From positions 1 to 52,676 of IMG/VR virus record IMGVR_UViG_3300047287_000308: 52,676 bases of DNA; one strand, written 5' to 3'. The position numbers and the translations under genes were made by a program. Of this stretch, positions 34,153 to 42,452 are shown in pieces. Source of the DNA: a virus. The notes beneath the pieces are model-generated. The model made no database searches, was not told the origin of the DNA, and saw nothing but the letters and a program-made list of their open reading frames with translations. The stretch's first letter is position 1, and each line of letters opens with the position of its first letter.

Positions 34153-34215
34153 GGGGCAGTGGGATACTGCTCTAGGGGGCTGCCCCGTTTAACTCCGTGA
34201 ACCCCTAGGGCTTTT
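34153..34215 (+). other. Pseudoknot-capable RNA element after nrdA
   Basis: GGGGCAG (34153-34159) pairs with CTGCCCC (34180-34186). Bases 34170-34178 in its loop can form nine pairs with 34202-34210 (core CTAGGGG with CCCCTAG), giving an H-type pseudoknot or two competing stems. The second stem is followed by TTTT, so it may serve as a terminator or attenuator. Confidence 0.5.
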
Positions 34216-34221
34216 ACTACA

Positions 34222-34383
34222 ATGGCTAACACCGTTCCCAATCGCTTCCACAACTCAGGCAAAGACCCGAAGAGGACACTGCGTCCTCAGGCACTTCGCG
34301 ATGCGAAGAAAAGAAGACAGGCGTTGTTGTCAAAACTCTCTGCGGCGTGCTATAATACACCAATAGCTAAAGACTCCAGATGA
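34222..34383 (+). CDS. Possible small basic protein, 53 residues
   Basis: Begins MANTVPNRFHNSGKDPK and is Lys/Arg-rich with a likely helix (ALRDAKKRRQALLSKLSA). Its stop overlaps the next ATG. The same bases form two perfect hairpins (34272-34288 and 34294-34308) and contain the promoter of the next gene, so the segment may be coding, an RNA element, or both. Confidence 0.4.
   Translation: MANTVPNRFHNSGKDPKRTLRPQALRDAKKRRQALLSKLSAACYNTPIAKDSR
34327..34356 (+). promoter_or_regulatory. Sigma-70-type promoter for the MazG-like gene
   Basis: TTGTCA (34327-34332), 18 bases, TATAAT (34351-34356); the start of transcription is expected about 17 bases before the ATG at 34380. Confidence 0.65.
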
Positions 34384-34793
34384 CGTTTGACTTTGCAGAT
34401 TTTATCAACCGTCAGGTTGCTCTGCAGGATAAATATGAGTGTGCGTCTGCCGATCACGGTGGAAAGCGTTGGCCTATTGCTGACTATACTGACGGTGAAA
34501 GGTATAGCAGGACTGACGAGTACCTTTTTCATCTGGTCGAAGAAGTCATCGAGGCCCGGTCCAAGGTAAAAAGGCGGAGGTGGAAGGGGGATAAAGAGCA
34601 AGGGTTTCTGCAAGATCCTCAGATGAGGTCAGAGTTTGTTACTGAGCTTGCTGATCAGTTAATCATCTTCGCTGCGGTATGTGCTTATGCCGGTGTGTCT
34701 GGAGATGACATTGTATCTGCGTTGATGGACAAGGTCAATTACAACCAAGTGAGGACCGATCATGCAACGAATCCCTCAAGTTCTGATTCCTGA
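34380..34793 (+). CDS. MazG/dUTPase-like all-α NTP pyrophosphatase
   Basis: A 137-residue protein with the metal-binding signature of the all-α NTP pyrophosphatase superfamily: E-E-V-I-E in YLFHLVEEVIEAR (about residues 47-58) and E-x-x-D in ELADQLIIF (about 88-96), in four helices. It would hydrolyse (d)NTPs to monophosphates; dUTP removal or reset of the nucleotide pool are the known roles in phages, and the substrate cannot be read here. It begins a cluster with a zinc-ribbon protein and an HNH enzyme, each starting inside the end of the previous gene. Confidence 0.75.
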   Translation: MTFDFADFINRQVALQDKYECASADHGGKRWPIADYTDGERYSRTDEYLFHLVEEVIEARSKVKRRRWKGDKEQGFLQDPQMRSEFVTELADQLIIFAAVCAYAGVSGDDIVSALMDKVNYNQVRTDHATNPSSSDS

Positions 34794-34965
34794 ATACAGC
34801 GATAAACGTTGTGTTTATTGCGACGGTGCGGGGTTTGTCCTCCGTCAGGACAGTCTTCGTAACTGGGAGAACGTTGTAATCGAGTGCAAATTCTGCGGAG
34901 GAACTGGTAACAGAGTAAATGAAACCCCCCTTCAGACCTCATCAAGAAGTCTTAGTTCTGAATAA
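34762..34965 (+). CDS. Zinc-ribbon protein, 67 residues
   Basis: Two knuckles, C-V-Y-C and C-K-F-C, each followed by G-x-G (DGAGF, GGTGN), similar to DnaJ-type zinc fingers. A GAGG ribosome binding site sits 9 bases before the ATG, inside the end of the MazG-like gene. The C-terminus overlaps the start of the HNH gene. It is probably a small nucleic-acid- or protein-binding factor; the partner is unknown. Confidence 0.6.
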   Translation: MQRIPQVLIPEYSDKRCVYCDGAGFVLRQDSLRNWENVVIECKFCGGTGNRVNETPLQTSSRSLSSE

Positions 34966-35392
34966 CTCGTACGAGGTTTTAAATATCACCTCGGGTAAGC
35001 GGGCTATTGTACTACTGCTTAAGCAAAAAGCCGAGGTGCTCAGCCATTGCACGATCAGATTAGTACAGTATGTCAGAGTGCCGTTATCGAAGTTAAGCCG
35101 AGAAAAACCCACCAAAGCTGGTATTTACCATCGCGATGGCCATCGCTGTCAGTATTGTGGATCGACCAGGTCGTTGACTATTGACCACGTACTCCCAAGA
35201 TCGCGAGGAGGAGAAGATACGTGGGAAAACCTGGTAGTTTGTTGTTCGCCTTGCAACGTTCGCAAAGGTGATCGTCTATTGGAGCATACCGGCATGGTCT
35301 TAGAGACTCGTCCCAAAGCCCCACCAAACAAAGTGCATACTTATGTTGTTGAGTCGGGCAATTCTGACTGGCATCAGTACACATTCCAATGA
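34919..35392 (+). CDS. HNH endonuclease
   Basis: A 157-residue protein. The N-terminal VLVLNNSYEVLNI and KRAIVLLLKQKAEVL precede a classical zinc-supported HNH: C-Q-Y-C, then TIDHVLPRSRGGEDTWENLV and CCSPCNVRKGDR. This two-part form is widespread in cyanobacteria and their phages. It probably nicks or cuts DNA; homing, packaging or recombination roles are all possible. It starts inside the zinc-ribbon gene and its stop overlaps the next small frame. Confidence 0.85.
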   Translation: MKPPFRPHQEVLVLNNSYEVLNITSGKRAIVLLLKQKAEVLSHCTIRLVQYVRVPLSKLSREKPTKAGIYHRDGHRCQYCGSTRSLTIDHVLPRSRGGEDTWENLVVCCSPCNVRKGDRLLEHTGMVLETRPKAPPNKVHTYVVESGNSDWHQYTFQ

Positions 35393-35535
35393 AAGTCCAC
35401 GTAACTAAACTCATGAAGAGGGTGTTATCCAACCCTAAATCTTGCGAGGAATTGCAGCAAGCCCTCGTAAATCCCAGTAAGACGGTTACAATCGATGGGA
35501 AGATCTATTCTTTGGAACAGGTCAAAGGCGTTTAA
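35389..35535 (+). CDS. Small hypothetical protein, 48 residues
   Basis: The ATG overlaps the HNH stop (ATGA). The product begins MKVHVTKLMKRVLSNPKSC and contains KTVTIDGKIYSLEQVKGV at the end, a plausible helix followed by a β hairpin. Its last codon and stop (GTT TAA) form part of the next late-type box. Confidence 0.5.
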   Translation: MKVHVTKLMKRVLSNPKSCEELQQALVNPSKTVTIDGKIYSLEQVKGV

Positions 35536-35547
35536 AGTACGAGTAGT
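35530..35547 (+). promoter_or_regulatory. Putative phage late-promoter box (GTTTAAAG-N6-TAGT)
   Basis: GTTTAAAG overlaps the stop of the 48-residue gene; TAGT begins 16 bases before the ATG at 35560. Confidence 0.65.
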
Positions 35548-35559
35548 AAACATATAAAA

Positions 35560-36075
35560 ATGGCTAATTTTGAGAAACCTGCTGACTGGAGCGTAGCTCC
35601 GGCTGGGGACTGGGTATCTAAGGAAGCTCTGCAGGATCGCGGTGCTCCGCAACTTGGCGACCCCGGTTATGCTGAAAAATCGGCTTGTGAGTGTGACACG
35701 GAGGAGTACGATGAAGACGGGCTTGGTGGGCTGGCAAGAATCTCTGGAATTAAAGGAGTTCCAAGGGTTGGTAGAGATATGCCTAGTGCTACTGGCTTCA
35801 ATAAAACACTGAAAACATCTAGCGAGGGGTTAGTTGAGCGATGTCCTCCAGGCACCAAAGCAAATGGCACAGCTTGCGAACCTGATCCTGCTGGCTCCAA
35901 AGCTTCTCCTTTGACGATCTACAAACGTATGCAAAAGAATAAACAAGAACAGCTTGAGGGGAAGGGGAACACTAAGGATCTGAGTAGTGACGATAAAGGA
36001 TCTACTGGCCCAGGTAAAAACCCTTGGGCTCTGAGCACCCTACCCTTACTGAAACGCGGAGACCAAAACGGATGA
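35560..36075 (+). CDS. Hypothetical flexible protein, 171 residues
   Basis: A Gly/Lys/Asp/Pro-rich protein that looks largely disordered; no domain is recognised. Features are an N-terminal Trp-rich stretch (KPADWSVAPAGDW), an acidic cluster CECDTEEYDEDG and a Cys pair near CPPGTKANGTACEPD. Behind a late-type box, it is more likely a virion or assembly protein than an enzyme, although replication genes follow. Its stop overlaps the next ATG. Confidence 0.55.
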   Translation: MANFEKPADWSVAPAGDWVSKEALQDRGAPQLGDPGYAEKSACECDTEEYDEDGLGGLARISGIKGVPRVGRDMPSATGFNKTLKTSSEGLVERCPPGTKANGTACEPDPAGSKASPLTIYKRMQKNKQEQLEGKGNTKDLSSDDKGSTGPGKNPWALSTLPLLKRGDQNG

Positions 36076-36311
36076 TGGAACGTCTGCCCAAGCCTCTAAA
36101 GTTCTCCAACGACACTGACTGGTTCATTGTCGCCCGAGACGGAGAGAGGTTTTATATCGCGCCTGGAGACAAACTCCGCGAAAATCCGCTAGCTTCGATG
36201 GAAGACCTTGGCCCCAAAACCCTACTGGAGTGGGCGATGGAGACCGACTACCCTATCGCGAAGTTTGTCCGCTTGCAAAAAGTTCTCGTGGAGAAATACT
36301 TCGGTCTGTAA
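36072..36311 (+). CDS. Hypothetical protein, 79 residues
   Basis: I use the ATG at 36072 (MMERLPKPLKF), which overlaps the previous stop, rather than a TTG 48 bases upstream. The protein is compact with alternating strands and helices (DWFIVARDGERFYIAPGDKL, TLLEWAMETDYPIAKFVRL). No family is recognised. It is followed 23 bases later by the replication gene. Confidence 0.6.
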   Translation: MMERLPKPLKFSNDTDWFIVARDGERFYIAPGDKLRENPLASMEDLGPKTLLEWAMETDYPIAKFVRLQKVLVEKYFGL

Positions 36312-36322
36312 TAGATCCGTGC

Positions 36323-36334
36323 TAAAATAGGAGG
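36323..36334 (+). promoter_or_regulatory. -10 box abutting the nuclease-helicase ATG
   Basis: TAAAAT (36323-36328), then six bases (AGGAGG), then ATG. No good -35 box is visible. If used, +1 falls on the ATG, as at thioredoxin; AGGAGG touching the ATG is too close to act as a normal ribosome binding site. Confidence 0.4.
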
Positions 36335-39300
36335 ATGAACAGCAAATTCCTCCCGGAATACGATTATACCCGCACCCTGTTGCAAGATGTGCTCTATGAG
36401 CACCTGAGCGAAGTCTCAGGGTCTTTGCTGCCGGTGTATGTTGTTGACTTTAAAGTCATGGCTCATGACATCAACAGATACGCCGAGCCGATTGAAGACC
36501 TGTTTGAGAAAAACGAATCTCGCTGGAGGGAAATCATCCGCTGTTTGTGGGCTTATAAGCTAAATCGCGGGCCGGACATGATGCCGCAAATGGATTACGT
36601 CTGCATTGTAGTAGACGACTCCAGAGATGACATGGGTGAGGACATGGCGGAAGCATCGTATAACGGTAAAGGGTACTGGCGCCACATCGAAGCATTCAAA
36701 CTCGGCATGCCAGAGTACAAAGGTGGGCGTGGCTCCAAGCCTAGTCTGTTTGACAAGATTGAAGAAGAAGGACTGAAGTATATCAAAAGCCCAGGTTCTA
36801 CTTTTCACTACTACGTCAAGCCGTTTTACGAAGCCGATGACATCGCCGGGAAGCTCTGTCGGTTGAAGCGCGAAGCTCTGCCGTGCACTCCTCTGGCGCA
36901 GCGTTACCTGCTGCTGGGGACTCTGGACGGGGACTGGCAAGGGCTTGTGAAAGACGAACACGGCATCATCTGGTGCAACACAGCTAAATACCTGCCTCGG
37001 ATTCGCTCTGAGCGCGAGGTGTGCGACTACTATCTGCGTCAGGCAGGTCTGGTGATGACTTCAGCTCGCGAGACTTACACCACAAAGGTCGAGATTGGCG
37101 ATAGCGGGGATAATCTCAGCCCTGGAAGCCCACTGAGGTTCTTTGACCTGTACGAGGAAGATAAAGTATGGGGATGGTCTGAAGCCGATACCAAGTTCTT
37201 CCTTAATGTGTTGAACTCTAATACGAAATCGAACAATTCCAAGCATCTAGCCGCTGCCGCTGCGCGTATCTCAGCGTCGGGGCTGTGCTACCCCGTTGTT
37301 CAAACTCTACCGGAAGAAGTTGCTGATCATCTTGTCCGCGCCGAGACCGTTCGCAAGGAAAAATCCAACCCGGAATTGCGTGGTTACAACAAAAAATTCT
37401 GCGTAAACTTGCGCGATGAAGTAGAGTTCCAAAAGTGCAAAGAAGCTGCGGTCGAAGACGACAAGCTCAAAGAACAGCTCAAGTCCCAAACTGAGATGCT
37501 CAAGTCCCAGGCTGATACTCTGAGCGCCGAGGAGCTGAAGACGCTAGCCAATAATGTCAGGAATATGAAAATGGCCAGGGACCGGCTGAAAACGAAGCTC
37601 AAGAGCTTTGCGGACGTGGTATTTAGGACGCCTATGGCAAAACAAACTGCGAAGATGCCTGCGAATCAGAGCAATGGGCTTAACCCTCTGACTCCGGCTG
37701 AAAAGTATAAACTTTTTCTCTTTTGGTCGGAAAGTCGGGGGGTTTACTTCCGCTTCAACCTGGACTCAAAGTTAACAGGGTTTCACGACATGTACGAGCA
37801 ATATACTCCTTCTAAGCACCCCGGACCCAAAAGCATTGTTTATCCGTCATGGTTTTCCTTTCTGGTCCCTGCCAATTCAATCACAGCAGCAGAGATTCAA
37901 GGGAAATTTCTTGACCCTACGAGCGGGAGCACCCGCAATCTCCCCACTCTTGCCCGCGAAGTTTCAGAGTTCGCCGAAGCTTTGATTATCTACCGGTCAG
38001 GACGCAGCTCTGAAGTAACTGACTTCATCCTCGGGATGGAGACGGTCAAGGCCCGTGTACATAGACGTCTTGGCGGAGGGAAATACGAACTGGGTATCGC
38101 CTACTCTCCTGATGAGATGAAAGGCACTGATTTTCGCAACAAAACTTACGCTTATGTCCCTGAGTTGAGCTGGTTTACACCTGAGTTGCAGGCACTGAAG
38201 TTTGATGACATCATTAAGATCTTCCCTCCGTACGAGGCGGAAATGTTCAAACTTATCATTGGAAGGGCTTGTGTAGGTAGGACAGGGTCAGTCCACCCCG
38301 GTACTAACAAGATTATCGAGCACGGGTTTAGAAAGGCTGGTATTGTTGTCGGAGAACCTAGTGTTGGTAAGTCTAAAACATTGACAGGTATCATTGAAGC
38401 TATGCAGTACGTCGGTTACAACGTCTCGTCTATCGGAGAATTCGGGAGTAAGTTTAACCAAGGCCCTGTAATTGTTTCGCATCTTGCGTACAAAGACGAC
38501 CTCAACCTCAAAAATCTTGAGGACATGCTCACGGCCCATAGCTTTAAGTCTATTGTAACGGGTGGTACGGAGAAAGTCGAGAACAAAGGTGTCGATGCTG
38601 TTGAAGTAGTTGCTAATACTGTAATTTTGGCTAACTGTAACGAAATCAAGCCGGAGTTGTCTTACGAACTCGATGCAGGGGCAATTAACCGTCTTGGATT
38701 GATCTCTACGTACAAAGTCTTTGAGATGGAAGAGATGAGTGAGATTGAAGGCCATGACCTGCACCCTATCCCGCATATTCGCTGGCTGTGTGAACAGTAT
38801 AATACCGACCCGCTGAGTCTGTATCTTCGGGTGTTACGTGATTGTACTGACTTTTTCATGGACAAAGTCAACTCGGGTGTAGATGTACACTTCTACTCAG
38901 AGAGTCTTATGCCGTATTTGAGGATTGCAACTCACAAAAACGCTCTGGAGTGTTTTATCCGGCTGGCTATGTTGTGCTATGCCATACGAGATCAGAAATG
39001 TAACGGAGCTAATTACATCCCAGAGATTAACTTGGGTACCATGAACAAAATCCTAGAGAACACTAGGTTTATTATGATAGATATGCGAGCTAATAACCTA
39101 CGTAGGATTATGAAAGCCGACTGGGAGTCACAAAGTCGGCAGTTAAATCACCCGTATTGGGCTCAGCGTAAACTGTTGCTGAGTAGTATTGACCAGTCCT
39201 ACGAAGCTTTCAATACGTACAAAAATGACAAAGACCTCGGCCTGGCCATTGAGAGTGTTTTCTCTGTGCTACGCTTGAGAGACGGATTCAGCATGTCCAA

Positions 39301-39484
39301 GAAGATGCAACACATCGTCAGGGCATGGGAAGGAATTCGTGGTGAGAGTAATCGCATCTATGCCTTAGCTAAGAAGCTCACAGCTCAGCTACCGCAAGAA
39401 GAGCTTGATGTGATCACCAACCTGGCTGTAAGAACAGATGCTAACTACCTGTACAAGCCCGACTACGACCCTAAGAAACTGTAA
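36335..39484 (+). CDS. Replication protein: FEN-like 5' nuclease fused to SF3-like helicase
   Basis: A 1049-residue protein with two apparent enzymes. Residues about 30-230 fit a FEN/PIN-type 5' nuclease: YVVDFKVMAHDINRYA, YKGGRGSK, the acidic E-A-D-D at 166-169 and TLDGDWQGLV with Asp 198 and Asp 200. A charged coiled coil follows (about 365-430). Residues about 660-800 are an SF3-like P-loop ATPase: Walker A GEPSVGKS at 673-680, Walker B in HLAYKDD (716-722) and motif C NTVILANCNEI (about 760-771). It is expected to unwind the fork and remove primers or flaps. The AEP primase gene follows with a TAATG overlap, supporting a shared job. Confidence 0.7.
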   Translation: MNSKFLPEYDYTRTLLQDVLYEHLSEVSGSLLPVYVVDFKVMAHDINRYAEPIEDLFEKNESRWREIIRCLWAYKLNRGPDMMPQMDYVCIVVDDSRDDMGEDMAEASYNGKGYWRHIEAFKLGMPEYKGGRGSKPSLFDKIEEEGLKYIKSPGSTFHYYVKPFYEADDIAGKLCRLKREALPCTPLAQRYLLLGTLDGDWQGLVKDEHGIIWCNTAKYLPRIRSEREVCDYYLRQAGLVMTSARETYTTKVEIGDSGDNLSPGSPLRFFDLYEEDKVWGWSEADTKFFLNVLNSNTKSNNSKHLAAAAARISASGLCYPVVQTLPEEVADHLVRAETVRKEKSNPELRGYNKKFCVNLRDEVEFQKCKEAAVEDDKLKEQLKSQTEMLKSQADTLSAEELKTLANNVRNMKMARDRLKTKLKSFADVVFRTPMAKQTAKMPANQSNGLNPLTPAEKYKLFLFWSESRGVYFRFNLDSKLTGFHDMYEQYTPSKHPGPKSIVYPSWFSFLVPANSITAAEIQGKFLDPTSGSTRNLPTLAREVSEFAEALIIYRSGRSSEVTDFILGMETVKARVHRRLGGGKYELGIAYSPDEMKGTDFRNKTYAYVPELSWFTPELQALKFDDIIKIFPPYEAEMFKLIIGRACVGRTGSVHPGTNKIIEHGFRKAGIVVGEPSVGKSKTLTGIIEAMQYVGYNVSSIGEFGSKFNQGPVIVSHLAYKDDLNLKNLEDMLTAHSFKSIVTGGTEKVENKGVDAVEVVANTVILANCNEIKPELSYELDAGAINRLGLISTYKVFEMEEMSEIEGHDLHPIPHIRWLCEQYNTDPLSLYLRVLRDCTDFFMDKVNSGVDVHFYSESLMPYLRIATHKNALECFIRLAMLCYAIRDQKCNGANYIPEINLGTMNKILENTRFIMIDMRANNLRRIMKADWESQSRQLNHPYWAQRKLLLSSIDQSYEAFNTYKNDKDLGLAIESVFSVLRLRDGFSMSKKMQHIVRAWEGIRGESNRIYALAKKLTAQLPQEELDVITNLAVRTDANYLYKPDYDPKKL

Positions 39485-40464
39485 TGGAACAAGTCAAAGT
39501 TTCCACAGACTGGGAGAAATGGCAATCCAAGCCTAACCCGGACAAACAGTATGACGGACAGGTCGATAAGTACGGCAACATCCGCACTGAAACGAGAGTT
39601 TTGGGCTCTCGGCTGGGCTGTGTGGTCGAGTCTCTTGACCCTGTGTCGTTGGCCGAGCTAATCACCTCCGGACGGACCTGGAGCCCATTCACGTTCAACA
39701 CTTGCCCTAGTTGGGGCAGACGCAGACGTATAGAAGACCTGTTTGAACAGTGCCAGATCCTCGCGGTTGATTTTGACGACGGCAGAACCGTAGAGGAAAT
39801 TACTCAAGCCGCAGCGGCACTGGGGCTGACCTTCACGGTGCTGCATCACTCGTTCTCTTCGACTCCTGAACATACGAAGTTACGCGGAATCTTTTTCCTC
39901 GACGAGAAGATCGACGATTTCACTTTGGCAAAAACCTACTCTACAGGGTTGGCATACGCTTTAGGTGGTGATAGAGTTTGTGTCGACGTAGCTCGGATGT
40001 ACTTCGGCTCTACCGAGAATTCAGTTGTTCTTATCAATCCCGAGCAAACCACTTCTCTGGAGTTGGTTAAAAAGATCACCTCGACTCAGTCGATCCCAAA
40101 ACCTGTGCAGCAGTCTAAGCTCAGTGTGCCTAAAGATGTTGGTTGGGGCTCGCCAGAAGAGCAGCAGAGATTATTTGATGGTCTGACCAAGTCTAAGAAA
40201 GCTTTTATACGAGCTAAGGTCAACGCCATCTTGTTGGAGGTGCAGAACTTTGTCCAGGGGCAGGGGAAGTCTCGCTATGAGTGTGTCTGGCGTAATACAT
40301 CGAGGCTGGCGCGTATGCCAGAACTTACAGGGTATCAGGTCCATCTGTGGGTGGCTTATTCTGTCAGCATTAACGATGCTTTTGCGGACTGGGATAAAGA
40401 TCCTGACAAGGTGATTATGTCAGCCATAGATTGGTCAAATAGACACGCGGACGAGCCTTTGTAG
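39484..40464 (+). CDS. Archaeo-eukaryotic-type (AEP) primase-like protein
   Basis: A 326-residue protein. Motif I is V-D-F-D-D-G at residues 95-100, motif II lies in TVLHHSFSSTPEHTKLRGIF (about 118-137) and a third acidic residue is Asp 168 in VCVDVARMYFGS. These fit the AEP/PrimPol catalytic core, which makes primers or copies DNA. The C-terminal 90 residues are helical, as in primase C-terminal domains. AEP primases are often fused to SF3 helicases; here the two are adjacent genes linked by a one-base overlap. Confidence 0.7.
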   Translation: MEQVKVSTDWEKWQSKPNPDKQYDGQVDKYGNIRTETRVLGSRLGCVVESLDPVSLAELITSGRTWSPFTFNTCPSWGRRRRIEDLFEQCQILAVDFDDGRTVEEITQAAAALGLTFTVLHHSFSSTPEHTKLRGIFFLDEKIDDFTLAKTYSTGLAYALGGDRVCVDVARMYFGSTENSVVLINPEQTTSLELVKKITSTQSIPKPVQQSKLSVPKDVGWGSPEEQQRLFDGLTKSKKAFIRAKVNAILLEVQNFVQGQGKSRYECVWRNTSRLARMPELTGYQVHLWVAYSVSINDAFADWDKDPDKVIMSAIDWSNRHADEPL

Positions 40465-40465
40465 T

Positions 40466-40481
40466 TTAAGGCAATAATAGA
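40466..40481 (+). promoter_or_regulatory. Late-type box with AATAAT before the tube-initiator gene
   Basis: GTTTAAGG, then CAATAATAGA. The arrangement matches the box before the gene at 49494: TAGA begins 19 bases before the chosen GTG (40497). Confidence 0.55.
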
Positions 40482-40496
40482 AACTTGTGTACAGGC

Positions 40497-42440
40497 GTGG
40501 CTGCTAACAATACTAATCCCATTAGCATCTCTACTTCAGCTGGAGCAATACAAAGTATCAATGGAGACAAAAAAGCTGTACCGATTAAGGATCCACAGAA
40601 AATAACAACGTCCAGAGAAGTTGCAAAGACCGGCAATGGCACACCCGTAAATCAGGTTGCGACTAATACTAATACATCGGCGAACGCGGCAGACCCTGTT
40701 GCATCGGTTAATAAATCTCATCAAAGTTTGTTTGGTGGTAACCTTGAAGTAGCTAAAGCTCTGAAGAGCATCAATTTTAGAGCTGATAGTTACGGGGCAA
40801 TGACCAACGACATTGCTCATCTCGAGTTATGGAGTCGTACACCTCAGAATAAAGAGATTGCTAATGCTATCAACGGGCAGGGGGCTACTGCTTATGGCTC
40901 GCCAAGTAAAAACCCTCTGCAGGGGAAGACTAACGCCGCTCCGGCAGCGACGACCACTACACCACAAGCTAGTAAACCAGCTACGGCTACGGCTACTAAG
41001 CCTGCCACGGTCCAACCTGCTACGGCATCGGAAGTTGGGTTCAGCCTGGCGCAGTCTGGGACAAACCTGATTTCCAAAGACGAGAAGCAAAAATCTTTAG
41101 TAAATAGAATATTTGGTAGGGTGTTTTCTGCCAACCCTAACGGTCTACATCAAGGGTTGATTAGAAATACTTTGAGCCCTGCTGACCCTGGACAGCTTAC
41201 ATATACAACCAGTACCCTTAAGAATAGTGGTAAAGGCTTTGGAACCGTACCGGAAATTGGGTCGTTAAATGGGGTGTGGCAATTTCTTTTTAACCCGGAA
41301 GAGATTAGCGTACAGGGTAATGCAGTGTATGCTACGGCTGAGACCTGGGGGGTTATGAATGATAAAGACAAAAAAGACGGAGGTAAAAACTCCGGTCAAC
41401 CAATGCAGTGGAGATTCAACCAGAACGAGAAACTTATCTTTAACAAAATCCTTTTAAATGGTTACATTTTCGGTAAAAAGGTAAAAAGCTTAGAGGAAGC
41501 GCTCACCGATCTGGTTAGTAAAGCTACTGATGCCAGCCCTGGAGGTCCCCCTGTGCTGAATTTCATGTGGGGAGAAAGAACCTTTGGCCCATGCGTCATC
41601 AGAGATTTTAACGTTCGTGAGAAAAACTGGGACAATGGTGTCTTGGTTAATGCTGAGATCTCGTTAACTCTAGAGCGTGTACCGGAGTGGGTGATTAACG
41701 ACGGGTTTGTTGATGTTGCTAGACCTGCCAGACAAGGTCCTATTACCGATCCTACTGCGGCTAGTGGTGCTACTGCGGCTGGTCAACAGCAAAATGCTCC
41801 TGCATCTGGCTCGGCTGGGGATGCTAATCAAAGTGCTAACGGTAAAGGTGGTGCTCCACAGGCAGCTCCCAGTGATGCTTTATACGTTTTGTGTGAAAAA
41901 GAATCGAGATTTTGGTATGCTACATTCGATGCTTTGTATAAAGAAATAGTTGCTGTAAATTGGTCTTACACTGGCCCTCAGATGGATAAACACGTGGACG
42001 AACTTTTTGAAAAATATAAAACCCTCTTTGCGGGGGCGTCAACCATACCTCAATTTATTAATCAATTTAATGGAAAAAATGAAGGATATAAACCACAGGT
42101 ACTAAAAGTTAGTCTTGGTAGGACGGCTACTGCCCCCCTACTGCCTATTCAAAGGCTTATTGGTTTAACACCTAGGCAGAAACTATTAGCAACTGCAGTA
42201 GGTACAGCCCGTAATGCTATGGAGAATATCTACAACAGACCCGAGTGTAAAAAAGCCATAGAACAAGGTAAGAAAAAAATAAATTTAAAGAGTCTTGAGG
42301 AGAAGATAGCTGGAAAATCTTGCAATGACTCCATTCTAACCCTGAAACACGGAGAAACTTGGACGAATCCAAAGTACAAGAAAAAATACTCATGCATAAA
42401 CGGAATCCTTAGAGATGCACAGTTTGAACCTGGGCCCTAA
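40497..42440 (+). CDS. Tail tube initiator / contractile-injection-system tube protein-like (gp53-like)
   Basis: About 647 residues from the GTG at 40497; a TTG at 40485 is the other option but would coincide with the expected transcription start. A long Ala/Thr/Pro-rich N-terminal part (1-200) precedes a domain like CIS_tube proteins: WQFLFNPEEISVQGNAVY, MQWRFNQNEKLIFNKILLNG, PPVLNFMWGERTFGPCVI and NWDNGVLVNAEISLTLERVPEW. An Ala/Gly/Gln linker and a basic C-terminal domain with WSYTGPQMDKHVDELF follow. It probably joins the baseplate to the tail tube. It is followed by the tape measure and gp25-like genes, as in other contractile tails. Confidence 0.65.
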   Translation: MAANNTNPISISTSAGAIQSINGDKKAVPIKDPQKITTSREVAKTGNGTPVNQVATNTNTSANAADPVASVNKSHQSLFGGNLEVAKALKSINFRADSYGAMTNDIAHLELWSRTPQNKEIANAINGQGATAYGSPSKNPLQGKTNAAPAATTTTPQASKPATATATKPATVQPATASEVGFSLAQSGTNLISKDEKQKSLVNRIFGRVFSANPNGLHQGLIRNTLSPADPGQLTYTTSTLKNSGKGFGTVPEIGSLNGVWQFLFNPEEISVQGNAVYATAETWGVMNDKDKKDGGKNSGQPMQWRFNQNEKLIFNKILLNGYIFGKKVKSLEEALTDLVSKATDASPGGPPVLNFMWGERTFGPCVIRDFNVREKNWDNGVLVNAEISLTLERVPEWVINDGFVDVARPARQGPITDPTAASGATAAGQQQNAPASGSAGDANQSANGKGGAPQAAPSDALYVLCEKESRFWYATFDALYKEIVAVNWSYTGPQMDKHVDELFEKYKTLFAGASTIPQFINQFNGKNEGYKPQVLKVSLGRTATAPLLPIQRLIGLTPRQKLLATAVGTARNAMENIYNRPECKKAIEQGKKKINLKSLEEKIAGKSCNDSILTLKHGETWTNPKYKKKYSCINGILRDAQFEPGP

Positions 42441-42452
42441 ATACCTAAATAA

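Noticed and set aside
34142-34192. Stop-codon readthrough of nrdA (UAG, 8-base spacer, pseudoknot)
   Set aside because: The layout recalls viral readthrough signals, but the extension would add only 15 residues of unremarkable sequence, and NrdA already ends in its proper C-L-A-C tail.
36329-36337. AGGAGG as the ribosome binding site of the nuclease-helicase gene
   Set aside because: It touches the ATG with no spacer, too close for normal use; leaderless start is the simpler reading.
42280-42300. TTTAAAG-like match inside the tube-initiator gene
   Set aside because: It lies in coding sequence well before any start codon and lacks TAGA at the right distance.
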